Below, piece by piece: positions 55,244 through 64,000 of a DNA stretch of 64,000 bases; the first letter of the stretch is position 1; every line of letters begins with the position of its first letter. Both the position numbers and the translations under genes were made by a program. Below the pieces are notes generated by a model. That model saw only the letters and a list, made by a program, of their open reading frames with translations, was not told where the DNA came from and ran no database searches. The stretch lies in NCBI GenBank assembly GCA_030693415.1, contig JAUYAR010000148.1, positions 1 through 64,000 of the forward strand. Reading direction: 5' to 3'. This stretch comes from Candidatus Cloacimonadaceae bacterium (GTDB lineage: Bacteria > Cloacimonadota > Cloacimonadia > Cloacimonadales > Cloacimonadaceae).

Positions 55244-55349
55244 GCGTTAATCAAGCCTTAAACAAGCGTTAATCAAGCGTAATAAAACTAACGCTTGATT
55301 AAGGCTTGATTAACACTTTGGATGTAGCGCAGCATGCCGATGCTGCGGA
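55244..55349. repeat. Composite repeat: 11-mer hairpin and 25-bp palindrome
   Basis: This is the same unit as 2311-2428 in opposite orientation. The left arm (55244-55279) iterates AATCAAGCSTT three times, with one copy decayed to AAACAAGCGTT. The right arm (55290-55316) has one 11-mer fewer. The palindrome GCAGCATGCCGATGCTGC follows at 55324-55349. Confidence 0.85.
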
Positions 55350-55465
55350 GGAAATGGGAGGAAATGGGTGGGTGGTGGCATCTTTCGGGTATCACTTTCA
55401 TAATTGCACGGCAGTTTATTGTTGACAATTATTAGCCCGGAAACTATCTTATACTTGAGGTATTT

Positions 55466-55834
55466 ATGAAAAAGAGAATGATCATTTCAACCGCCATAGT
55501 CTTGGTTCTGCTGTTTTGCGTCCAGCTCATCGCCAAACCCTATAACAGGATAGCCAAGCGTTTGGTTGTAGTTCAGGGAGTGGTTTCAGACACCAATGGT
55601 GATCCGATACTCAATGCCGAAGTACGAATATTCAACATCAGTAATGTCCCCGCGTTGACTAATGATAACGGATTCTACCATATTCAGAGAGGTATCATTA
55701 GTTCAGGATTCCTGTTCATCAGGGTAAGCAAGCCGGGTTATACTACGATGACAAAAACTAATATCATTGTGTCTCCAGACGGACCCTTCAGCTTTGTTGT
55801 CGATTGCACGCTTCCCTTTGCTGCAACTAAATAA
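55466..55834 (+). CDS. Small exported protein with a carboxypeptidase-regulatory-like domain
   Basis: This 122-residue protein has an N-terminal signal or anchor (MIISTAIVLVLLFCVQLIA), then one CarboxypepD_reg-type Ig fold. The fold reads VVVQGVVSDTNGDPILNAEVRIFNISN, ALTNDNGFYHI and FLFIRVSKPGYTTMTKTNIIV. Such domains occur at the start of TonB receptors and on surface proteins; here one stands alone. A GAGG site lies six bases before the ATG. Role unknown, probably periplasmic or surface structural. Confidence 0.75.
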   Translation: MKKRMIISTAIVLVLLFCVQLIAKPYNRIAKRLVVVQGVVSDTNGDPILNAEVRIFNISNVPALTNDNGFYHIQRGIISSGFLFIRVSKPGYTTMTKTNIIVSPDGPFSFVVDCTLPFAATK

Positions 55835-56058
55835 TTTAGCCTAACACGTTCATAGCTGGATGATCAAAAGTCATCCTCTTCCCTGCTTATCCACCTACAG
55901 AATCCGCCGTCTATTGACGATATCCACAATTCTCTTCACCTCTATCAACTCTATATATAGCATATATTTAGGCGCACATAAGTAATATTTTTCTTGACAC
56001 AAAACGAAGAACTCAAAACGCTGTCCTTGAGATTTAAGCAAAAACAAACGAGAAAATT

Positions 56059-56571
56059 ATGAGTAAACAATTGAAAAAACTTCTCGCCACCTTTTTTGCG
56101 TTTCAGTTGCTATTTATAGCGCCTATTATCGCAGAATCCGTGTCGGGATTGGGAAGCGACGAGATCATGCTGGAAAATGCAGCTTTGGTCATCGATTCCC
56201 TGCATACCCAAGAACCCCCTGGGGCACCGCCGGGTGAGCGTATGGTGGCTTCCTACTATTATGGAAAGTTTCACGGACGCAAAACCGCCAGTGGTGAACG
56301 CTTCGACCAATATGCACTTACTTGTGCGCACAAATCCCTCCCCTTTCAAACAATCCTCAAAATCACCAATCTAAAAAACGGCAAAACCGTTGTCGTCCGC
56401 GTCACAGACCGCGGGCCTTTCATCCGTGGCAGAGATATCGATCTTTCCTATGCCGCGGCAAAAGAGATTGGGATGCTAAAAACTGGCGTCCAACGTGTGG
56501 ATGTTCAGATTCTCGAAAACAATGACAAAGAGTTCGTGATCGCATCAGAGAAAACCCCTATCACTCAATGA
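56059..56571 (+). CDS. rlpA: RlpA-like septal ring lytic transglycosylase
   Basis: This 170-residue protein has a signal sequence ([17 protein letters not shown]) and a double-psi beta-barrel. The barrel reads [59 protein letters not shown] then [15 protein letters not shown]. The GExF, AHKxLPF and VxDRGPF motifs with the catalytic Asp are intact. The SPOR domain of E. coli RlpA is absent and there is no lipobox cysteine, so this is a minimal soluble form. It would cut naked glycan strands during division. Confidence 0.9.
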   Translation: MSKQLKKLLATFFAFQLLFIAPIIAESVSGLGSDEIMLENAALVIDSLHTQEPPGAPPGERMVASYYYGKFHGRKTASGERFDQYALTCAHKSLPFQTILKITNLKNGKTVVVRVTDRGPFIRGRDIDLSYAAAKEIGMLKTGVQRVDVQILENNDKEFVIASEKTPITQ

Positions 56572-56636
56572 GAATCGCCTGGAATCAATCATTATTCCCC
56601 CGCGGTGATAACAATTAATTCCAATATATCATCTCA

Positions 56637-57587
56637 ATGAGAGGCAATGTGTTAGATGGACTGAACGTCTCTATCGTCATGTCTCAAAGCGTCCGCAACG
56701 CACTTATTCATAACCAGCCTGTTGTGGCGCTTGAATCCACTGTCCTGGCTCACGGACTCCCATATCCCCGTAATCTGGAAGTATTTCACCGGCTCGAAGC
56801 GCTTTTATGGGCGGCTGACGTAGTTCCCGCCACGATCATCGTGCTCGAAGGAAAGGCGCACGTGGGGATCGATGAACTCTCTTATCGGGAGATCGAAACC
56901 ATTCTCGCGCATAGGGATCAGCATCAGGTGTTCAAACTCGGGATGAGAGATATTCCCTACGCGTTTGCCAAAAAACTGAGCGGTGGTACGACCGTTTCTG
57001 CAACAATGAGGTTGGCGCATCTGGCAGGCATCGATATCTTCGCCACCGGAGGAATCGGCGGAGTGCATCGTCTCTGGCAGGAAAACCTTGATATTTCCAG
57101 CGATCTGAGCGCTTTGGCGAGGATTCCCGTGACGGTGGTTTCCGCCGGGTGTAAGGCGATTCTGGATATCCCCGCCACGCTGGAAGTGCTTGAGACAAAA
57201 GCTGTTCCCGTGCTCGGTTGGCAATGCGACTGCTTTCCCAGATTTTATACCCGCGAGAGCATACACATGATTGACAGTATTGCCAATGAAGCCGAATTCG
57301 CAGCTTTTCATCAATTCCATCAAATCACCAATTTACCTGCCACCGGCATCCTGATCGCCAATCCGATACCTTCTGAATTTGAGCTCCCGTCCGAGCAAAT
57401 CGATCCCTTCATCGAGAAAGGAATTGCCGCAGCCCGGGAAAATAATATCCGTGGAAAAGCCCTGACACCTTTTCTGCTTGACTTTCTGGCGGGAATCACA
57501 AAAGGTGAATCCGTGAGAGCCAATCTGGCGCTATTGGAAAACAACGTCCGGCTCGCCGCATTGCTCGCTAAGGCTTTGAAAGGATAG
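56637..57587 (+). CDS. psuG: Pseudouridine-5'-phosphate glycosidase
   Basis: This protein of 316 residues has PVVALESTVLAHGLPYPRNLEV, VPATIIVLEGKAHVGIDELSY, LSGGTTVSATMRLAHLAGIDIFATGGIGGVHR and VTVVSAGCKAILDIPATLEVLETKAVPVLGWQ, all typical of PsuG. It splits pseudouridine-5'-phosphate to uracil and ribose-5-phosphate. The start is uncertain: neither the ATG at 56637 nor the one 14 codons later has a clear binding site. The usual partner psuK is not here; the M55 peptidase gene follows after three bases. Confidence 0.92.
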   Translation: MRGNVLDGLNVSIVMSQSVRNALIHNQPVVALESTVLAHGLPYPRNLEVFHRLEALLWAADVVPATIIVLEGKAHVGIDELSYREIETILAHRDQHQVFKLGMRDIPYAFAKKLSGGTTVSATMRLAHLAGIDIFATGGIGGVHRLWQENLDISSDLSALARIPVTVVSAGCKAILDIPATLEVLETKAVPVLGWQCDCFPRFYTRESIHMIDSIANEAEFAAFHQFHQITNLPATGILIANPIPSEFELPSEQIDPFIEKGIAAARENNIRGKALTPFLLDFLAGITKGESVRANLALLENNVRLAALLAKALKG

Positions 57588-57590
57588 AAG

Positions 57591-58433
57591 ATGAAATTGT
57601 ATCTCTCGATCGACATGGAAGGGATGCCCGGAACCTATAACTGGGATCAGGAAAAAACTGATCGAGCGACGGTGAAAAGCCTCATGAGTGCTCACGTGGA
57701 GCTCGTTCTCAAAGAGATTTTACAGCATCCTAAGGCTTCCGCGATCGAAGAAATCGTGATCGCCGATTCTCACGCCGGAGGGGATAATCTGGGTTTTGAG
57801 ATCACTGCTTTGGACAAAAGTATCTGCCTCATATCGGGAGGTCCGAGACCGAGATATATGCTGCCGGATTTTGACGCCGAATATGACCGCGTCTTCCTGC
57901 TTGGTTATCACAGCGGCACCGGCGCGTTGATGGGAAATATGGATCACACCTATTCAAACAGCCGTGTTCACAAGATATTCATCAATGACAAAGCGATGAA
58001 TGAAGCGCTGATCAATGCCGCCTACGCGGGATACCATAAGGTTCCCGTGGCTTTGGTGACCGGGGATGAAGCGTTGCGAAAAGAACTCTTTAGGGAAGAT
58101 GCCATGCCCTGGCTCGATTATGTGAGCACCAAGCGCGCAGTGGCAAAGTTTGCCGCTAAGAACTACTCTTCGCTACGGGTCGATCTCCAGATCAAAAATG
58201 CCGTGGAAAGAGCCTTGAACAAGGATCGGCAGGCAATCCCCCTCTATTCATTTTCAGCTCCCGTAAAGCTCAATATCGAGTTCCATTCCACCGCGATGAC
58301 GGACGTCGCCTGTCTCATGCCATACGTCAAACGTCTGGACGGCAGAAACATAGAGTTTGTGGAAGATAACTATGGCATCGTCTTCGAAGCGCTCATGGCG
58401 TTGGTCACGTTAGCTTCAACGGCAAGCATGTAA
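57591..58433 (+). CDS. M55-family D-aminopeptidase (DppA-like)
   Basis: This 280-residue protein begins KLYLSIDMEGMPGTYNWDQ, with the metal-binding DxE of M55 peptidases. It continues EEIVIADSHAGGDNLGFEI (second metal ligands), FLLGYHSGTGALMGNMDHTYSN (catalytic-site histidines) and VPVALVTGDEALRKE. DppA of Bacillus hydrolyses D-Ala-D-Ala-type peptides. This cytoplasmic enzyme would recycle wall peptides or D-amino-acid dipeptides. It lies three bases after psuG and 21 bases before pyrE. Confidence 0.9.
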   Translation: MKLYLSIDMEGMPGTYNWDQEKTDRATVKSLMSAHVELVLKEILQHPKASAIEEIVIADSHAGGDNLGFEITALDKSICLISGGPRPRYMLPDFDAEYDRVFLLGYHSGTGALMGNMDHTYSNSRVHKIFINDKAMNEALINAAYAGYHKVPVALVTGDEALRKELFREDAMPWLDYVSTKRAVAKFAAKNYSSLRVDLQIKNAVERALNKDRQAIPLYSFSAPVKLNIEFHSTAMTDVACLMPYVKRLDGRNIEFVEDNYGIVFEALMALVTLASTASM

Positions 58434-58454
58434 TATTATTACAAGGAGATACAA

Positions 58455-59249
58455 ATGGACAAGCTGGTTACGATCAACAAGTATAACGACATCTTTGAAG
58501 CCGAATTGGCAAAGGGACTGCTCGCGGATAACGGTATCGAAGCCTTTCTGCAAAACGAACGCCTCATGTCCATTAGTCCCGCATTGGCAACGGGAAAGAT
58601 CACTGTCGAACTTCAAGTGTGGGATAACGATGCAGAAACCGCCAGGCAAATTATCGATGGCGTGATGCAAAGAGATGATGTCGCGCAGATATTAAGAAAC
58701 GAAGATGCCATGCTGGAAGGTCATTTTCTCTTGACTTCGGGCAAACATAGCAATATGTATGTGGAAAAGATCCGTTTGCTGCAAAACCCCGCCGCTACCT
58801 CGAAGCTTTGCGAGAAACTGTGTTATTTGCTCGATGAATATGACTTTGACTGCGTGGTTGGTCCTGCTTGCGGCGGCATCGTTTTAGCTTTTGAAGTGGC
58901 GCGGCAATTAGGTAAACCCTTCCTCTTTTGCCAGCGTAAGGACGGCGAAATGACCATCCGAAGCGGCTTTGACCTTTCGGAGATCAAGCGCGTCGCCATT
59001 ATCGAGGATATCGTCACTACCGGAGGCAGCGTCTTTGAAGTGGTCAAGTGCCTGACCGGCAGAGGGGTAGAGATCGCAGTGATCGCAGCTTTGGTGGATC
59101 GTGGCGGTGGCTTGGTGGATTTTGGCTACCCCTTCCGAAGCCTTTTGCAGCTTGTGATCCCCACTTGGGAAGCGGACGATTGCGAACTCTGCAAAGAGGA
59201 CGTCGTCTTGGTCAAACCCGGCAGCAGCGATAAGATACGTCTAAATTAA
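58455..59249 (+). CDS. pyrE: DUF2007-orotate phosphoribosyltransferase fusion
   Basis: This 264-residue protein has an N-terminal ~72-residue DUF2007-type ferredoxin-like fold (LVTINKYNDIFEAELAKGLLADNGIEAFLQNE, VWDNDAETARQII). An orotate phosphoribosyltransferase follows: MLEGHFLLTSGKHSNMYVEKIRLLQ, VVGPACGGIVLAFEVARQLGKPFLFCQRKDGEM and the PRPP loop RVAIIEDIVTTGGSVFEV. The enzyme makes orotidine-5'-phosphate in pyrimidine synthesis. DUF2007 is usually a stand-alone or zinc-ribbon-linked protein thought to sense or signal, so this joining is unusual. A CAAGGAGA site precedes the ATG. Confidence 0.92.
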   Translation: MDKLVTINKYNDIFEAELAKGLLADNGIEAFLQNERLMSISPALATGKITVELQVWDNDAETARQIIDGVMQRDDVAQILRNEDAMLEGHFLLTSGKHSNMYVEKIRLLQNPAATSKLCEKLCYLLDEYDFDCVVGPACGGIVLAFEVARQLGKPFLFCQRKDGEMTIRSGFDLSEIKRVAIIEDIVTTGGSVFEVVKCLTGRGVEIAVIAALVDRGGGLVDFGYPFRSLLQLVIPTWEADDCELCKEDVVLVKPGSSDKIRLN

Positions 59250-59266
59250 AATAGGAGTTTCCGGCG

Positions 59267-60760
59267 TTGTCAAGTATCGCCCTCATATCACTCTGTGGCG
59301 CTGATCAAAAGACACATCATGATGTGTTGCAGTTCTTCGAGATTCCTCCCGGCTTACGGGTCTGTCATTTTCTGATTGGGAAGTGTGAGCAGCCGCCCGA
59401 GCGTTCTGATATTCAGCAGATACTTATGCCCGGCACTGATGAAGAAGCAATCGTCTCTACTGCCAACCTTCTGAAAGACAACGACACCCGGCTCCTCGTT
59501 TTCGCCACTTCCGTTTCTGCTGATCTTTGGGAAATAGGAATTGGGAAAAGCGGCTTACGTTTCTATGAGCATCCATCCTTCCGCGTTCTTGATGTCGGCA
59601 GTTCCCCAAATGCTTTTCCGGATATAGAGCTTTCTTTGCATTTCGATCTGGGCAGAAAACGCTTTTGCGCGCTTGCTTCAGAAGCCGATGGCTTTGATTC
59701 TGATCAGAACCCGATTGGCAAAATCTATCTCTCGGCAGAGGAATATCTGCGCAGCAGTGACACCGGCGAGATATTGATCACTGCAAACCGGGACATGCTT
59801 TCAGCGTTATCCGCAATAATACCTTTCAGTGAATACCGGATGTTTGATGATTGCGTCGCCATCAACCTCCAAACTGAGCTTGCACAGACTTGTTTCACGC
59901 GGCAATATAACGAGCTTGCCGGTTTTGCGAGGCTTGCCTTGAGTGCGGAAAACGGTAAACTCCGTCTTATAGACATCGATGCGCTACGCCTTGAGCAAAA
60001 GGGTTCATATACTTTCTTTGCTGAATATTACGATCATTATATGTCTCACGTGGACTATGAAAAATGGCTGACCATGATCTTGGGTTGGTGCAAGAGCTTT
60101 GGAGTGAAACAGTTGAACCGTATTTTGGAGATTGCCTGTGGTACAGCAAACATCGCCGAAATCCTCGTCCACAAAGGCTTTCAGGTTGATGCCTGTGATT
60201 GCTCGCCCTTCATGCTGCACATGGCGGCACAGAAACTTTTCAAACCAAATCTCTTTCTCTGTTCGATGACAGAGGATCTTCCGCGAAAGAACTATGACCT
60301 CGTATTATGTCTTTTTGACAGTATCAATTACCTTCCCCGCAAATCCGACATCAAGCTCTTGTTAAAAAATACCTGGCAGGCGCTGAACCCCGGAGCTCTC
60401 TTCGTTTTCGACATCTCCACCCTGATGAACAGCACCAAGAATTTCTCTGATGCTACTCAGATTTCACAGGTCAGGGACGGCTGTCTCGTGCATCAAGCCA
60501 GCTACAACTACAACACCGATAAGCAGAACTCACGACTGGTGCTATTCCGTAAATCCGGCACGGTCTATCATAAACATGAGGAAAACCACGTGCAGCGCGT
60601 CTATCGCAACTTCGAGATCATAGAATTAATCGCTTCATCGTCATTTCAACTACTTGGTATTTTCAGCTCCGAAACACGGAAAAATCTATATCACAAAAGG
60701 GCTACCGATATCGATGACAAATATGCCCGGCTCTTCTATGTACTGCGGAAAGAAGCATGA
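59267..60760 (+). CDS. SAM-dependent methyltransferase with unknown N-terminal domain
   Basis: This 497-residue protein seems to start at TTG 59267, ten bases after AGGAG; no better start is near. Residues ~245-497 form a class I methyltransferase: AEYYDHYMSHVDYEKW, then RILEIACGTANIAEILVHKGFQVDACDCSPFML (SAM loop), YDLVLCLFDSINYLPR and LLKNTWQALNPGALFVFDIS. The first ~240 residues, starting SSIALISLCGADQKTH, match nothing I recognise and contain no membrane segment. It overlaps rnhB by four bases. Substrate unknown. Confidence 0.8.
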   Translation: MSSIALISLCGADQKTHHDVLQFFEIPPGLRVCHFLIGKCEQPPERSDIQQILMPGTDEEAIVSTANLLKDNDTRLLVFATSVSADLWEIGIGKSGLRFYEHPSFRVLDVGSSPNAFPDIELSLHFDLGRKRFCALASEADGFDSDQNPIGKIYLSAEEYLRSSDTGEILITANRDMLSALSAIIPFSEYRMFDDCVAINLQTELAQTCFTRQYNELAGFARLALSAENGKLRLIDIDALRLEQKGSYTFFAEYYDHYMSHVDYEKWLTMILGWCKSFGVKQLNRILEIACGTANIAEILVHKGFQVDACDCSPFMLHMAAQKLFKPNLFLCSMTEDLPRKNYDLVLCLFDSINYLPRKSDIKLLLKNTWQALNPGALFVFDISTLMNSTKNFSDATQISQVRDGCLVHQASYNYNTDKQNSRLVLFRKSGTVYHKHEENHVQRVYRNFEIIELIASSSFQLLGIFSSETRKNLYHKRATDIDDKYARLFYVLRKEA

Positions 60761-61392
60761 GCTCGCTCTACGAAAGAGACTTGGAGCTTTTGGTAGAACA
60801 TAGCAGAATCATCGGGATCGATGAAGCCGGTAGAGGCTCCTGGGCGGGACCGGTGGTGGTCGCAGCTTGCATTCTTGATTACGATTTCCCGATCGTGGGA
60901 TTGAACGACAGCAAGAAACTGGGCTACTCGCGACGGGCGGAACTCTATGACCGGATTGTGCTTAGCTGTGTATCATACAAGATCGTGGAGATTACTGCGG
61001 ATTATATCGACAAGCACAACATCCTAAGAGCGACGATGCTTGGCATGATCCAAGCTGCTGACGCTCTGACCCTTGGGCACTGCCTGATCGACGGTAATCA
61101 GATCCCCAAAGGCTTTCCCTATCCTGCGCAAGCGGTAGTGAGGGGTGATGCTACCCATGCCTGCATCGCAGCCGCCTCGATTTTGGCAAAAGTGCATCGC
61201 GATCGTTTGATGGAAAAGCTGCATCTCAGCTATCCAAGGTATCGCTTCGACCTGCATCGCGGCTATGGCACAAAACTGCATCTCTCAGCCTTGCAAGAAC
61301 ATGGCGCCTGCAAGGAGCATCGCATGAGCTACAAGCCTCTGCAATCCTTGGAAACCGCTGTTGCCGATCATGCCGTGCAGAACGATCAATAA
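60757..61392 (+). CDS. rnhB: Ribonuclease HII
   Basis: This 211-residue protein has the RNase HII acid set: IIGIDEAGRGSWAGPVVVAACIL, GLNDSKKLGYSRR, HCLIDGNQIPKGFPY, RGDATHACIAAASILAKVHRD and YRFDLHRGYGTKLH. It cuts RNA in RNA-DNA hybrids and at single ribonucleotides in DNA. The start overlaps the methyltransferase stop by four bases. The family usually reads GRGPLAGP; here it reads GRGSWAGP, a tolerated change. Confidence 0.95.
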   Translation: MSSLYERDLELLVEHSRIIGIDEAGRGSWAGPVVVAACILDYDFPIVGLNDSKKLGYSRRAELYDRIVLSCVSYKIVEITADYIDKHNILRATMLGMIQAADALTLGHCLIDGNQIPKGFPYPAQAVVRGDATHACIAAASILAKVHRDRLMEKLHLSYPRYRFDLHRGYGTKLHLSALQEHGACKEHRMSYKPLQSLETAVADHAVQNDQ

Positions 61393-61457
61393 AGAGCTTG
61401 ACCAAATCGGCAGAGCGCAGAAAATTGAGAAAATAACGAGATCGAGAGGTAATTAGC

Positions 61458-64000
<2,543 letters not shown>

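Larger units (their letters stand above)
55080..55465. other. Divergent intergenic region with repeat and regulatory sites
   Basis: This gap of 386 bases serves the minus-strand efflux operon and the plus-strand gene at 55466. It holds the candidate operator at 55143-55170 and the composite repeat at 55244-55349. A TTGACA box at 55422-55427, 17 bases from TATCTT, would place transcription start almost at the ribosome binding site of the 55466 gene. No gene is seen. Confidence 0.6.

Noticed and set aside
55422-55450. Sigma-70 promoter TTGACA-N17-TATCTT for the gene at 55466
   Set aside because: Transcription would begin within the ribosome binding site, leaving no leader, so I did not list it as a feature.

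Overview
The window is bacterial chromosome, densely coded on both strands, from an anaerobic, fermentative, Gram-negative-type (diderm) organism. The gene content fits Candidatus Cloacimonadota (WWE1) or a close relative; this placement is inference, because there is no rRNA here. The diderm signs are an Mla-type lipid transporter, TolC/RND efflux, RlpA, outer-membrane barrels, lipoproteins and a flippase. The anaerobe signs are indolepyruvate:ferredoxin oxidoreductase, hybrid cluster protein and HydE. A FlgD-like C-terminal sorting domain of type IX style, modular surface proteins and short interlocking operons also fit.

Layout. 1-2600 is a scar: a 3' helicase fragment, two phage-type genes (head morphogenesis plus an unknown), an ATTTGCAAA array and a large hairpin repeat. 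2600-9247 (minus) runs xseA, a GHL10 glycoside hydrolase, a flippase and two glycosyltransferases. 9309-14553 (minus) holds a secreted CapA-like protein and iorAB. 14554-16014 is a poor region with a broken gene and repeats. 16015-25508 (minus) is a tightly coupled seven-gene operon: PqqD-like protein, ATP-grasp ligase, PLP decarboxylase, urea-transporter/M23 peptidase fusion, TPR protein, TPR-barrel protein and a 923-residue lipoprotein. This is the best candidate here for an undescribed system. 25645-27560 (minus) holds sel1 and hydE.

27800-31199 (plus) is a nitrosative/redox stress operon (TetR, ferredoxin, cupin, hcp) ending at a clear terminator. 31520-32763 (minus) is a scar of a defence or restriction island: a chimeric nuclease-domain ORF and an orphan MotB/OmpA protein. 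33014-36704 (minus) holds two surface proteins, one made of internally duplicated CHB_HEX repeats. 37549-47449 (plus) holds hutU, a UDP-sugar pyrophosphorylase, an Mla-like lipid import/export operon in which the auxiliary lipoprotein is fused to a predicted outer-membrane barrel, folA and a GPP34 protein.

47548-55079 (minus) holds a flavin-binding-type protein, a NifU-C protein, a DUF3332 lipoprotein interrupted by one in-frame amber codon, and a TetR-TolC-MFP-RND efflux operon whose pump lacks the usual charged relay residues. 55466-64000 (plus) holds a small secreted protein, rlpA, psuG, an M55 peptidase, a DUF2007-pyrE fusion, a methyltransferase, rnhB, a nitrilase and the first 581 codons of ligA.

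Four intergenic loci (2311-2428, 15885-16012, 36996-37138, 55244-55349) carry one composite repeat family: a hairpin of iterated 11-mers next to a 25-bp palindrome. No tRNA, rRNA, CRISPR array or intact insertion sequence was seen.
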